Below are positions 34,036 to 42,952 of a stretch of 64,000 nt of DNA, piece after piece. Under the pieces are notes generated by a model, which did not search any database, was not told the DNA's origin, and was given only the letters and a program-made list of their open reading frames with translations. The stretch spans positions 124,001 to 188,000 of the forward strand of contig NZ_FXAP01000004.1 of assembly GCF_900177615.1 (NCBI RefSeq), written 5' to 3'. Numbering within the stretch: position 1 is the stretch's first letter; each line of letters begins with the position of its first letter. Source of the DNA: Plantibacter flavus. GTDB lineage: Bacteria; Actinomycetota; Actinomycetes; Actinomycetales; Microbacteriaceae. The position numbers and the translations under genes were made by a program.

Positions 34036-34067
34036 GGGCGGGTCGAGCCTTCGGGCTCCGCCCGCCC
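34036..34067 (+). terminator. Terminator after the surface-protein gene
   Basis: GGGCGGG...GAGCC - TTCG - GGCTC...CCCGCCC forms a long GC stem with a TTCG tetraloop and one internal mismatch, 18 bases after the stop codon. Confidence 0.75.
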
Positions 34068-34101
34068 GTCGTCCTTCCACCACCACTACCCTGTTGAGGC
34101 C

Positions 34102-34662
34102 ATGAGAACCGCGACCACCACGACCCTGCTGCGCTGCGCGGCCTTCGGCGCCGTCGGTGCCGTCATCCTCTTCCTCGTCAGCCCGCTGACCTCGACCGCC
34201 GCGGTGCTCAACCCGGTGCTCTACGCCGCGATCGCCGCCGTCACGATGGTGATGCCGATGCTCGCCAGGCGCTGGACGGGCGTCCCCGGTGCGACGGTGC
34301 TCACCGCAGCCGTCACCGGGCTCCTCGCGCTGCCCGTCACGGCCCTCGGCCCGGCGCTCATCGTCGCGCTCGTCGTCCCGTCCGCGGCGATCGACCTGGT
34401 GCTCGCCCGCCGCCGTCACCCCGCCCGCGTGACGACCTGGGTCGCGGCGGCGGCCGGTGGCGTCGCGATCTGGGCGCTGTCGTTCGCGGTGATCTCGCCC
34501 GACCTCGTCTCGCCGGTGCTCGTCATCGTGCTGCTCGCGGTCCGCATCGTGAGCTACGTCATCGCCATGGAGCTGGCCGGTCTCGTCGCCGGTCGCCTCC
34601 GCCGATCCGGCGTGCGATCAGGGCGTCGCGGTGACGCCCGCCGAGGATCCTTCGACGCCTGA
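34102..34662 (+). CDS. Membrane protein, ECF-transporter S-component-like
   Basis: A 186-residue protein with five or six membrane helices and an arginine-rich C-terminal tail. The size, the helix pattern and the alternating short loops resemble S (substrate-binding) components of ECF vitamin importers or MptD-type proteins, but no diagnostic motif is visible. No EcfA or EcfT gene is nearby, so any such role would depend on shared components. Start ATG at 34102 with GAGG upstream. It converges on the hypothetical gene at 34669 with a 6-base gap. Confidence 0.6.
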   Translation: MRTATTTTLLRCAAFGAVGAVILFLVSPLTSTAAVLNPVLYAAIAAVTMVMPMLARRWTGVPGATVLTAAVTGLLALPVTALGPALIVALVVPSAAIDLVLARRRHPARVTTWVAAAAGGVAIWALSFAVISPDLVSPVLVIVLLAVRIVSYVIAMELAGLVAGRLRRSGVRSGRRGDARRGSFDA

Positions 34663-34668
34663 TCCGGA

Positions 34669-35298
34669 TCAGGCTTCGGGGGCCGCGTTCCACCGGCGTC
34701 GTTCCGGGTCCGCGTCCCACTCCTCCAGCACAGCTGCTCCGGAGGCGACCGGGAAGGTCGTGATCAGGCGCTCGTCGATGCCGTACACGAGCGCGACGGC
34801 GTCGGCGTCGGAGTCCGTCGGGTCGCCGAGCGCCAGACGCATCCGACCGCTCGGCCCGTCGGCCGTCCGTACCGGTCGTGCGAGCAGGTCCTGCGCGGCG
34901 ACCGTCACCCGAGACAGCAGGGACGACGCACGAGCCCAGGGGACGAACTCGTCGTCGGGGAGTCCGAACGCGCGCGCGAGCGCTCCGTCCAGCCAGCGAT
35001 CACGCTTCAACCCGTAGGGCGTCGGGACCGACGAGAGCAGGTAGCCGTAGACGTGGAGGAGCCCGGCGTTCCCGACCGGCCAGGCCGCGGTGAGGCCGGC
35101 GCGTGCATGGAGCGCCTCGAACAGCGCACGAGGGATCACGGGCCCGCCCGTGTGCTCGTCGATGACGGTCGACGAACCCCACGAGGCGAACCGGCCGGCC
35201 GCCGTGTCGTCGTCGATCGCCGCACCCAACCAGGAGTGCTCCTCGAGCACGGTCGAGGGTTCGGTGTCTGCTCGTCGCGCGAGCTCCGTCATCATCAC
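34669..35298 (-). CDS. Hypothetical protein
   Basis: A 209-residue soluble protein beginning MMMTELARRADTEPST. It shows mixed alpha/beta character and regions such as AAWPVGNAGLLHVYGYLLSS and VALVYGIDERLITTFPV. I do not recognise a domain or catalytic motif. Similar proteins occur in Microbacteriaceae without assigned function. The first three codons are ATG; which is used cannot be told. It is convergent with the membrane protein gene before it. Confidence 0.65.
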   Translation of the reverse strand: MMMTELARRADTEPSTVLEEHSWLGAAIDDDTAAGRFASWGSSTVIDEHTGGPVIPRALFEALHARAGLTAAWPVGNAGLLHVYGYLLSSVPTPYGLKRDRWLDGALARAFGLPDDEFVPWARASSLLSRVTVAAQDLLARPVRTADGPSGRMRLALGDPTDSDADAVALVYGIDERLITTFPVASGAAVLEEWDADPERRRWNAAPEA

Positions 35299-35442
35299 AG
35301 CACCACAGCATAGGCGGCTCGTGCGTCGGTGAATTCACCCGCCGTTCACCCGCCATGGTGATTGCGTCCACACTCGCCGTCCATGATGGACGCAGCGTCC
35401 GCAGGAGCGGCCGTGTGAACGAAACGCTCAGAAGGAGCGCCT

Positions 35443-36150
35443 GTGGCCCCCACCATCCTCTTCGATTTCGACGGCACCCTCGCCCTCGGCGACGGGCCGA
35501 TCACGGCCTTCGCCCGTGCCATCGCCGAGCGCACCGGCGACTCCGAGTTCGCGATGCGCGCCGAGGCCGCCCTCGCCGCGTTCGCAACCGGCGAGACCGA
35601 CGCCCGCGACGGGTACGACGCCGTGACCCGGATCGCCCGCGAAGCCGGCGTCGATGCAGACGTCATCGGCGCGTCGTACGACGACTCGCGCGCTCTGCTC
35701 GGCTCGAGCGAGGCGGCGGTCGACTCCCCCGAGGGCCTGCCCGCATTCCTCGAGACGCTGGGCACCCACGCCCGACTCGTCCTGGCCACGAACGCGCCCG
35801 GCGACGGCATCACGGCGCTCCTCCAGTCCTGGGGCGTCGCCGAGGCGTTCGACGCCGTGCACTTCACCGTCGGGAAGCCGGCAGGCCTCGTCCCGCTCAT
35901 CCGCGATGCACTCGCCACCGGCCCCGTCCTCGCCGTCGGCGACATCGTCGAGAACGACCTCGCTCCCGCCGCCGAACTGGGTGCCGACACCGCCCTCGTC
36001 GGCGCGACCTTCGCGCGCTCGACGGCCACCGCCACGATGCGTGGGCGCTCGCTCGCCGACCTGTACGACCAGATCATCGCGTGGGCCGCAGCCGCATCGC
36101 GCCTCCCCGACGCCTCCCAGACCTCCACTCCCGCTCCGTCCGCCTCCTGA
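35443..36150 (+). CDS. HAD-superfamily phosphatase
   Basis: A 235-residue haloacid-dehalogenase-type hydrolase. Motif I is LFDFDGTLAL (nucleophile and acid/base Asp near residues 8 and 10), motif II LVLATNAPGDG, motif III VGKPAG and motif IV VGDIVENDLAPA. The helical cap sits between motifs I and II (subclass IA). It would dephosphorylate a small phosphorylated metabolite. As first gene of the operon with a PhnD/C/E-type importer and an RpiR regulator, the substrate may be an imported phospho- or phosphono-compound; phosphonoacetaldehyde is one possibility, but no transaminase is nearby. GTG start with AAGGAG upstream. Confidence 0.85.
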   Translation: MAPTILFDFDGTLALGDGPITAFARAIAERTGDSEFAMRAEAALAAFATGETDARDGYDAVTRIAREAGVDADVIGASYDDSRALLGSSEAAVDSPEGLPAFLETLGTHARLVLATNAPGDGITALLQSWGVAEAFDAVHFTVGKPAGLVPLIRDALATGPVLAVGDIVENDLAPAAELGADTALVGATFARSTATATMRGRSLADLYDQIIAWAAAASRLPDASQTSTPAPSAS

Positions 36151-36181
36151 TCACCCTCCACCCTCGAAAGGCATCCCGAAC

Positions 36182-37192
36182 ATGCGCAAGACCCTGCTCC
36201 TCACCGGCGTCGCGGCCGTCGCCGCCCTCGCCCTCGCCGGCTGCAGCCCCGCCGCCTCCTCCCCGTCGGCCACGGGCACGGCGTCCTGGCCCGACTCCAT
36301 CACCATCTCGCTCGTGCCGTCGGTGGAGGGCGAGGACCTCGCCGAAGCACTCGACCCACTCACCAGCTACCTGTCGGAGAACCTCGGCATCGAGGTCAAC
36401 GGGGTCGTCGCGACCGACTACGCCGCGACCGTCGAGGCCCTCGGCAGCGACCAGGCGCAGGTCATCATCACCGACGCCGGCTCGCTCTACAACGCGACCG
36501 AGCGCTACGACGCGAACCTCGTCCTGCGCGACGTCCGCTTCGGCGCGACCTCGTACGCGTCGGTCGCCTACACGAACAACCCCGACAAGTACTGCGCCGA
36601 GGCGCCGGTCATGGTCACCTATGCGGCGAGCGACACCCCGCTCTCGTACTGCAACGGCATCGAGCCCGGCGCCGACGCGGCGACCGGCGCAGGGCCGGCG
36701 GCGCTGAAGGCCCTCGACAAGATCTCGAAGGGCACCAAGGTCGCTCTGCAGGCCGCGACCTCGCCCGCCGGCTACCAGTACCCCGTGGTCGCCATGCGTG
36801 ACGCCGGCATCGACACGGACGCCGACATCACCCAGGTGCCGGTCGAAGGCAACAACAACGCGGTCCTCTCCGTCTACAACGGCGACGCCGAGGTCTCGTT
36901 CGGCTACTGGGACGCGCGCACGACCGTCCTCAAGGAGGCGCCCGACGTCGCCGACAAGGTCGTCGCGTTCGCGTACACCGAGATGATCCCCAACGGCGGC
37001 GTCGCCGTCTCGAAGTCGCTCCCGGCCGACCTCACCAAGCAGCTCACCACGCTCATGGCGGGCTACGCGGACTCCTCCGACGCGGCGAAGAAGGTCATGT
37101 TCGACCTCGTCGGCCTCTCCGGCTGGACCGACAAGACCGCACCGGACGAGATCACCCGCTACGGCGAGATCCTCGACCAGTTCTCGAACTGA
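36182..37192 (+). CDS. phnD: Phosphonate/phosphate-type ABC binding lipoprotein (PhnD)
   Basis: A 336-residue PhnD-family (phosphate/phosphite/phosphonate) binding lipoprotein. The signal ends in a lipobox with Cys21 (LALAGC). The mature part begins with ISLVPSVEGEDLAEALDPLTSYLSENLG, the characteristic PhnD opening, and has the SVYNGDAEVSFGYWDA ligand-pocket region. It delivers an oxyanion or phosphonate ligand to the PhnE permeases. It is coupled to the HAD gene with a 31-base gap, followed by phnC. No C-P lyase genes are in the window, so the ligand may be phosphite, phosphate ester or a simple phosphonate. The symbol reflects the family only. Confidence 0.85.
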   Translation: MRKTLLLTGVAAVAALALAGCSPAASSPSATGTASWPDSITISLVPSVEGEDLAEALDPLTSYLSENLGIEVNGVVATDYAATVEALGSDQAQVIITDAGSLYNATERYDANLVLRDVRFGATSYASVAYTNNPDKYCAEAPVMVTYAASDTPLSYCNGIEPGADAATGAGPAALKALDKISKGTKVALQAATSPAGYQYPVVAMRDAGIDTDADITQVPVEGNNNAVLSVYNGDAEVSFGYWDARTTVLKEAPDVADKVVAFAYTEMIPNGGVAVSKSLPADLTKQLTTLMAGYADSSDAAKKVMFDLVGLSGWTDKTAPDEITRYGEILDQFSN

Positions 37193-37231
37193 CCCGCTCC
37201 AACCGATCGCCCCTCTCCAGGAATCCGGTGC

Positions 37232-38056
37232 ATGAACACTGATCAGCATCGCGCGGAGGCCCGAGCCCAGCTCGCGGCCTCCGCGTCGTGGTCCATCCGT
37301 CTCGACGACGTCTCGGTCACCTACCCGAACGGCACGAAGGCGCTCCGCAACGTCTCACTCGACATCGCCGCCGGGGAGATGGTCTCCGTCGTGGGGCTCT
37401 CCGGCTCCGGCAAGTCGACGCTCATCCGCACGATCAACGGCCTCGTGCCGGCGACGAGCGGGACCGTCGCCGTCGGGCCGCACACCGTCACCGGTCTGCG
37501 CGGCAGGCAGCTCCGTCGGCTGCGCGGGCACGTCGGCATGATCTTCCAGGGCTTCAACCTGGCCGACCGGACGAGCGTGTACCGCAACGTGCTCGTGGGC
37601 CGGTTCGCCAGCACCCCGACGTACCGGAACGTCCTCGGCCTGACGACCGCCACCGACCGGGAGCTCGCCCTGCGTTCGCTCCACTCGGTCGGCATGCTCG
37701 ACAAGGTCTGGACCCGCGCGGCGCAGCTCTCCGGCGGGCAGAAGCAGCGGGTCGCGATCGCCCGCGCCCTCACGCAGCAGCCGAGCGTCATGCTCGCCGA
37801 CGAGCCCGTCGCGAGCCTCGACCCGCCGACCGCCCACACGGTGATGAACGACCTTCGCCGGGTGAACACCGAGACGGGCCTCACGGTGCTCGTCAACATC
37901 CACCTCATGGACCTCGCTCGCACCTACACGACCCGCATGATCGGGCTCCGCGACGGCGAACTCGTCTACGACGGCTCCGCAGCGGACGCGACCGAGGCGG
38001 ACTTCGAGCGGATCTACGGTCGCCCCATCCAGCCCGACGATCGGCTGGACCGATGA
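37232..38056 (+). CDS. phnC: Phosphonate-type ABC transporter ATPase (PhnC)
   Basis: A 274-residue ABC ATPase. Walker A is GLSGSGKST (55-63), the Q-loop Gln is near 106, the signature is [15 protein letters not shown] (166-180) and Walker B is [11 protein letters not shown] (187-197). The spacing and the [14 protein letters not shown] segment fit the PhnC group. It powers uptake through the two PhnE-type permeases downstream. The stop overlaps the first permease start as ATGA. This is the only transporter ATPase in the window; the three sugar importers have none. Confidence 0.9.
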   Translation: MNTDQHRAEARAQLAASASWSIRLDDVSVTYPNGTKALRNVSLDIAAGEMVSVVGLSGSGKSTLIRTINGLVPATSGTVAVGPHTVTGLRGRQLRRLRGHVGMIFQGFNLADRTSVYRNVLVGRFASTPTYRNVLGLTTATDRELALRSLHSVGMLDKVWTRAAQLSGGQKQRVAIARALTQQPSVMLADEPVASLDPPTAHTVMNDLRRVNTETGLTVLVNIHLMDLARTYTTRMIGLRDGELVYDGSAADATEADFERIYGRPIQPDDRLDR

Positions 38057-38886
38057 CGGCGACCGGGACCGATGTGCAGCTGCCGCCCGGGACCGACTGG
38101 CAGCTGCCGCCCAGGCCGAGCAACCGGCTGCGGACCGCGCTCATCATCGGGGCCGTGGCCGCCTTCACGATCGCCACCTGCCTCCCGGCGATCGGCGGCG
38201 TGCAGCTCGACTTCGGCGCGCTCATCTCCCACTGGGACAACGGATCCGGTCTGCTCCTCCAGCTCTTCCAACCCGACTTCGCCTTCCTGCCACGGACGGT
38301 GCAACCGATGCTCGAGACGCTGCAGATGGCGCTCGTGGGTGCAGTGGCCGCGGCCTTGCTGTCCGTCCCGCTGACGCTGTGGGCGGCGGCCCCGACGAAC
38401 CCGAACGGTCTGTCGCGTCGCATCCTGCGCGCGATCGTCAACGTCATCCGAGCGGTGCCCGACCTCGTCTACGCGACCATCCTCGTCGCCATGGTCGGCG
38501 TCGGTGCGCTGCCCGGCCTCCTGACGCTCTTCCTCTTCGACCTCGGCATCATCGTCAAACTCGTCTCGGAGGCGATCGACTCGGCCGACCACCCGTACAT
38601 CGAGGCCGGCAGGGCCGCCGGTGGGACGCAGACGCAGATCAACCGCGTCACCGTCCTCCCGCAGGTCTGGCCGCTGTTCGCGAACCAGTGGCTGTACACC
38701 CTGGAGCTCAACGTCCGCATCTCCGCCATCCTCGGCATCGTCGGCGCCGGCGGCATCGGTCGGCTGCTCGACGAACGGCGGGCGTTCTACGCCTACGACG
38801 ACGTCTCGGTGATCGTCCTCGAGATCCTCGTCGTCGTCGTGCTCATCGAGGTCGCGTCCAACCTGCTGCGGAGGCGACTCGTATGA
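38053..38886 (+). CDS. phnE: Phosphonate-type ABC permease (PhnE), first
   Basis: A 277-residue permease with about six membrane segments and the PhnE-type cytoplasmic loop ([23 protein letters not shown]) followed by [15 protein letters not shown], both diagnostic of the family. Start at 38053 in an ATGA overlap with phnC; the next permease also starts in an ATGA overlap. Together they probably form a heterodimeric channel. Confidence 0.88.
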   Translation: MTATGTDVQLPPGTDWQLPPRPSNRLRTALIIGAVAAFTIATCLPAIGGVQLDFGALISHWDNGSGLLLQLFQPDFAFLPRTVQPMLETLQMALVGAVAAALLSVPLTLWAAAPTNPNGLSRRILRAIVNVIRAVPDLVYATILVAMVGVGALPGLLTLFLFDLGIIVKLVSEAIDSADHPYIEAGRAAGGTQTQINRVTVLPQVWPLFANQWLYTLELNVRISAILGIVGAGGIGRLLDERRAFYAYDDVSVIVLEILVVVVLIEVASNLLRRRLV

Positions 38887-39758
38887 CCGCGAACGATCCG
38901 AACACGTTGCTCCCCCGCCGTCCCTCGCGACTCGTCCCGACCCTCGCGGCCGTCGCCGTCGGGATCGTCGTCATCGCCGCGACCGCCGGCCTGCCGATCG
39001 ACTGGCGCGACCTCGGCACCGTCCCGGCGCAGCTCGTGCACTTCGGCGGGCTCATGTTCGAGAGCCCGAACTGGGAGAAGCTGCCGCGGGCCCTCACCGA
39101 GATGTGGCGGTCGATCTCGATGGCCTGGATCGGGGCCATCCTCTGCGTCCTCGTCTCGATCCCGCTCGGCATGCTCGCGGCAGGGTCGGTCGGTCCGGTC
39201 TGGCTGCGGCTGCCGCTGCGCGGGGTGTTCGCCGTGATCCGCGCGGTCCCGGAGGTGATCATCGCCCTCATCCTGCTCACGATCACCGGGCTCACCCCGT
39301 TCACGGGTGCGCTGGCCCTCGGGATCGCCGGCATCGGCACGCAGGGGAAGTGGGTCTACGAGACGATCGAGTCCGTGCAGGAGGGTGCCTCGGAGGCCGT
39401 CCGCGCTGCCGGTGGCGGTACCGCGGAGGTGACGCGCTGGGCGCTCTGGCCCGCCGCCGCCCCGGCACTGCTGTCGCTCGCGCTCTACCGGTTCGAGATC
39501 AACATCCGCACGTCGGCGGTCCTCGGGCTCGTCGGCGCGGGCGGGATCGGCAGCATGCTGGCGAACTACACCAACTATCGCCAGTGGGATACAGTCGGGA
39601 TGCTGCTGATCGTGGTGGTCGTCGTGACCATGACGATGGACGCGATCTCGGGTGCCATCCGACGCCGGATCACCCGGGGCCCCGGCATCGCCCGCACCAC
39701 CCGTACCGCCCTTCCCGCCCGCACGACGAGGAGCCGCAATGTGGACAGGGTCCGCTGA
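38883..39758 (+). CDS. phnE: Phosphonate-type ABC permease (PhnE), second
   Basis: A 291-residue paralogue of the preceding permease with the matching EAVRAAGGGTAEVTRWALWP loop and RTSAVLGLVGAGGIG motif. A basic, Arg/Thr-rich C-terminal tail extends past the last helix. Its end overlaps the start of the RpiR regulator by 20 bases, so the regulator is translated from the same message. The two-permease arrangement is known for several PhnCDE-type systems. Confidence 0.88.
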   Translation: MTANDPNTLLPRRPSRLVPTLAAVAVGIVVIAATAGLPIDWRDLGTVPAQLVHFGGLMFESPNWEKLPRALTEMWRSISMAWIGAILCVLVSIPLGMLAAGSVGPVWLRLPLRGVFAVIRAVPEVIIALILLTITGLTPFTGALALGIAGIGTQGKWVYETIESVQEGASEAVRAAGGGTAEVTRWALWPAAAPALLSLALYRFEINIRTSAVLGLVGAGGIGSMLANYTNYRQWDTVGMLLIVVVVVTMTMDAISGAIRRRITRGPGIARTTRTALPARTTRSRNVDRVR

Positions 39759-40611
39759 CGCCCCGCCGACGGCCAGGATCGCGATGCTCGCGCCGTCGCT
39801 CCAGCCGAGCGAACGCCGGGTGGCCGAGACGGTGGCCGAGGACATCGAGGCGAGCATCGAGCGCACCGCCCAGGAGGTCGCCGACCTCGCCGGTGTCGGC
39901 CGCGCCACCGTCATCCGCACCGCGCAGTCGCTCGGATACGAGGGCTACCCGCAGCTGCGGGTCGCCCTCACCCGCGAGGTCGCGCTCGGGACATCGACCG
40001 CCCGCGACGATGGTGACGACACGATGCTCGGCACCCTCCGCGGGGCCATCGACCACTTCGCCGGTCGCCTCGGCCAGACGACGTCGGCGATGACGGAGGA
40101 GACGCTCGAACGGTTCGTCCGGGTGCTCGACGAGGCACCGAGACTGCTCATCGCGGCGAACGGCCTCTCCTCACCGCTCGGTTCCGATCTGGCGATGCGG
40201 CTCATCTCGGCCGGCCGGCCGGCCGAGTATCTGCCCGACACGCTCGGGCAGCAGATCGCGGCCACCCACCTCGGTCCGGGCGCGGCGTGTCTGGTCCTGT
40301 CGGGCTCGGGCGCGAACCGGGCGTCCGTCGACGTGGCCGCGGCAGCTCGGGCGAGTGGCGCGACCGTCCTCGCGATCACCTCCTTCCCGCGCTCGGCCGT
40401 CGCCGAACTCGCCGATGTCGCGCTCGTGGTCGCTCCCATCGACGCGACCTTCCGGGACGAACTCGTGCACACCTCCCGGGCGGCCATCATGCTCGTGACG
40501 GAATCCGTGGTCGGGCTGCTCGTGGGCCGACGTGGCGATCGCGCACAGCGCGCCCAGTCGGCGACGCTCGCGGTCATCAGCGGCTCGCTGTCGGACGACG
40601 CTTCGGACTGA
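39739..40611 (+). CDS. RpiR/MurR-family transcriptional regulator
   Basis: A 290-residue regulator. The N-terminal RpiR helix-turn-helix (TAQEVADLAGVGRATVIRTAQSLGYEGYPQLR, about 40-75) is followed by a SIS sugar-phosphate-binding domain (about 120-270; LLIANGLSSPLGSDLAMRL and ACLVLSGSGANRASVDV). SIS domains usually sense phosphosugars, which suggests that the HAD/PhnDCEE operon handles a phosphorylated sugar-like compound. Start ATG at 39739 behind GAGGAG, 20 bases inside the preceding permease gene. Confidence 0.85.
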   Translation: MWTGSADAPPTARIAMLAPSLQPSERRVAETVAEDIEASIERTAQEVADLAGVGRATVIRTAQSLGYEGYPQLRVALTREVALGTSTARDDGDDTMLGTLRGAIDHFAGRLGQTTSAMTEETLERFVRVLDEAPRLLIAANGLSSPLGSDLAMRLISAGRPAEYLPDTLGQQIAATHLGPGAACLVLSGSGANRASVDVAAAARASGATVLAITSFPRSAVAELADVALVVAPIDATFRDELVHTSRAAIMLVTESVVGLLVGRRGDRAQRAQSATLAVISGSLSDDASD

Positions 40612-40666
40612 CCAGGCTCAGGCCGACCGGCTCGGGCCGGTGCCGGGATCCGCGAGAATGTTCTCC

Positions 40667-42175
40667 ATGCCCCGTCACCGACTGCGTCGTCACCTGCTCA
40701 CCGCCGTGATCGCGGCCACCGGTTCCCTCCTCGTCCTCTCCGGCTGCGCGGGCCCCGCCACGACACCGGCCGCGGACACCGACGCGACACTCCGCGTGGG
40801 CCTCGTCCTCGAGCCGTCGGACCTGAACATCCGGACGACCTCCGGCGTCGCACTCGAGCAGGTCCTCATCGACAACGTCTACCAGGGGCTGGTCTCGCGC
40901 ACGACGGACAACGAGATCGTCGACACCCTCGCCGAGCGCCACGAGGTCAGCGCCGACGGGCTCACCTATACCTTCGTCCTCCGCGACGGCGTGACCTTCC
41001 ACGACGGCGCTCCACTCACCGCCGCCGACGTCGTCGACTCGCTCACGCAGGTGCAACAGAACGTCGCGTTCGTCGACCACCTGGATCTGGCGCAGCTCCA
41101 GAGCGTCACGGCGGTCGACGACCACACGGTCCGGCTGCAGCTCAGCTCCCCCGACTCCGACCTGCTGTGGGCGCTGACGGGTCGTGCGGGGCTCGTCCTC
41201 CGGGCTGGAGCCGACAACGACCTGTCGACGACGGCCAACGGCACCGGCCCGTTCACGCTCACGTCGTGGAAGCAGGGCGACAGCATCACCGTCGAGCGGA
41301 ACGCCGACTACTGGGGTGACGCTCCGAAGGTCAAGGAGGTCGTCTTCAGCTACATCCCCGATGCGTCCTCGGCCGTCAACGCGACCCTCGCCGGCGAGGT
41401 CGACGTGCAGATCGGTCTCGACGCGAACCTGCGGGACCAGGTCGAGCGTGCCGACGGCCTGACGATCGTCGAGGGGAAGACGACCGACAAGTACACGCTC
41501 GCGTTCAACAACCAGCGCGCACCGCTCGACGACCCTCTCGTCCGCCAGGCGCTCCGCACGGCCATCGACCACGCGGCGATCGTCGAGGCGGTCGGCGGCG
41601 CCGCGGCCTTGCAGTACGGACCGATCCCGGAGCTCGACCCCGGCTACGAGGACCTCAGTGACGTCGTGAGCTACGACCCGGAGGCGGCGAAGGCGCTCCT
41701 CGCCCAGGCCGGCCAGGAGGACCTCGCGCTCACGCTCACCGTCCCGAACCACTACGGCACCGCCGCCACCAACGTCCTGGTGTCGCAGTTCAAGGCCATC
41801 GGCGTCACCCTCACGGTCGACAGCGTCGAGTTCCCCACGTGGTTGAACGACGTCTACACGAACCACGACTACGACCTCAGTCTCGTGAACCACGTGGAGG
41901 CACGCGACGTCCAGCACTGGGCGGACCCGGACTACTACTTCGGCTACGACAACCCGACGGTGCAGTCGTTGGTCGCCGAGGCCAGGGCTGCGACCGACCC
42001 CGAGGTCGCCGACGAACGACTCCGGGAAGCCGCAGCGCTGGTTTCGCAGGACCACGCGGCCGATTGGCTCTACACCGGGATCACCCTCACCGTCGTGCGC
42101 GACGGCGTGACCGGTTTCCCCACCGACTTCGTCAGCGAGCACCTCGACCTCCGGGACGTCGCCGTCACCGACTGA
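40667..42175 (+). CDS. Family-5 (peptide/nickel-type) ABC binding lipoprotein, solitary
   Basis: A 502-residue SBP_bac_5 protein. The lipobox LSGC has Cys27. Typical segments are LVLEPSDLNIRTTSGVALEQVL at the start, YTFVLRDGVTFHDGAPLTAADVV, GTGPFTLTSWKQGDSITVERNADYW and VRQALRTAIDHAAIV. It should bind a peptide, amino-sugar or similar ligand outside the membrane. No permease or ATPase gene is adjacent, so its transporter lies elsewhere. A nearby upstream ATG (40658) is a possible alternative start. It converges on the isochorismatase gene. Confidence 0.85.
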   Translation: MPRHRLRRHLLTAVIAATGSLLVLSGCAGPATTPAADTDATLRVGLVLEPSDLNIRTTSGVALEQVLIDNVYQGLVSRTTDNEIVDTLAERHEVSADGLTYTFVLRDGVTFHDGAPLTAADVVDSLTQVQQNVAFVDHLDLAQLQSVTAVDDHTVRLQLSSPDSDLLWALTGRAGLVLRAGADNDLSTTANGTGPFTLTSWKQGDSITVERNADYWGDAPKVKEVVFSYIPDASSAVNATLAGEVDVQIGLDANLRDQVERADGLTIVEGKTTDKYTLAFNNQRAPLDDPLVRQALRTAIDHAAIVEAVGGAAALQYGPIPELDPGYEDLSDVVSYDPEAAKALLAQAGQEDLALTLTVPNHYGTAATNVLVSQFKAIGVTLTVDSVEFPTWLNDVYTNHDYDLSLVNHVEARDVQHWADPDYYFGYDNPTVQSLVAEARAATDPEVADERLREAAALVSQDHAADWLYTGITLTVVRDGVTGFPTDFVSEHLDLRDVAVTD

Positions 42176-42189
42176 TCGGCGGCGGGAGG

Positions 42190-42819
42190 CTAACCGCGAC
42201 CCGCACCTCGAGTGGCGGAGGACACCAGGTCGTCCTTCGGCAGCGCCGTGCCGTCCGTGAGGGCCTGCGTCCAGGACGCCGTCGTCGCGACCGCGGCGAA
42301 GTTCGAGTCGAGCAGCGCCATGAGGGTCGTGTGGACCGTCTTCGCGTCGACGGACCCGGCCGCGTTCTCGAGGTTGATGGCGCCGGTCGCGTCCGAGAGC
42401 ACCTCGACGTCGATTCCGAGTTCCTCGGCACCCGCCGCGGACGCGATGACGCAGTTGTTCGTCATGTAGCCGACAAGTGTGACTGTGTCGACGCCCTGCT
42501 CGCGCAGCCACGCTTCGAGCTCGGTCCCGGCGAAGACCGAACCGTACTGCTTCACGACACCCTTCCAGGACGGCTGCGCGCGGCGGGCGACCTCGGGGTG
42601 CAGCTCGAACGCGCTCGTATCCGGGTCGAAGACTGGCGCCCCGCTGCCCGATGAGTGCTGGACGACGGCGACCGGGATTCCTGCGGCCGTCGCCGCGTCG
42701 ATGGCGGCCGCGATCCGCAGGATCGACTCGTCGCGCGGCGGGTACTGGATGGCGAGTGGACCCTCGAAGTACTCCTGCTGGACGTCGATCAGGATCAGGG
42801 CGCGGGCGGTGGTGCTCAT
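42190..42819 (-). CDS. Isochorismatase-family cysteine hydrolase
   Basis: A 209-residue cysteine hydrolase. The predicted catalytic triad is Asp12 (LILIDVQQEYF), a Lys in SWKGVVKQYGSVF (86-90) and Cys123 (GYMTNNCVIASA), with the usual cis-peptide segment before the Cys. Family members hydrolyse amides or imides such as nicotinamide, peroxyureidoacrylate or isochorismate; which one cannot be read here. Start ATG at 42819; the upstream in-frame extension is Arg-rich and improbable. It stands alone. Confidence 0.88.
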   Translation of the reverse strand: MSTTARALILIDVQQEYFEGPLAIQYPPRDESILRIAAAIDAATAAGIPVAVVQHSSGSGAPVFDPDTSAFELHPEVARRAQPSWKGVVKQYGSVFAGTELEAWLREQGVDTVTLVGYMTNNCVIASAAGAEELGIDVEVLSDATGAINLENAAGSVDAKTVHTTLMALLDSNFAAVATTASWTQALTDGTALPKDDLVSSATRGAGRG

Positions 42820-42952
42820 CGGGGAACTCCTCGGTTCGGTGGCGGTGACGGTACGACGCCGGTTCCATCCTCCCTCGGGAGCGGACGAAGCCTGCCGTTC
42901 GACATCCACCGACCTGCTCCGCGTCGACGCGCGCCACCGATAGTCTCGGCGC

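Noticed and set aside
35443-39758. C-P lyase or phosphonatase pathway
   Set aside because: No phnGHIJ, phnW or phnX-type aminotransferase is present; only the importer, a generic HAD enzyme and an RpiR regulator.
40577-42937. A 786-residue minus-strand frame opposite the family-5 binding protein
   Set aside because: Antisense shadow; the plus strand encodes a clear lipoprotein with conserved family motifs.
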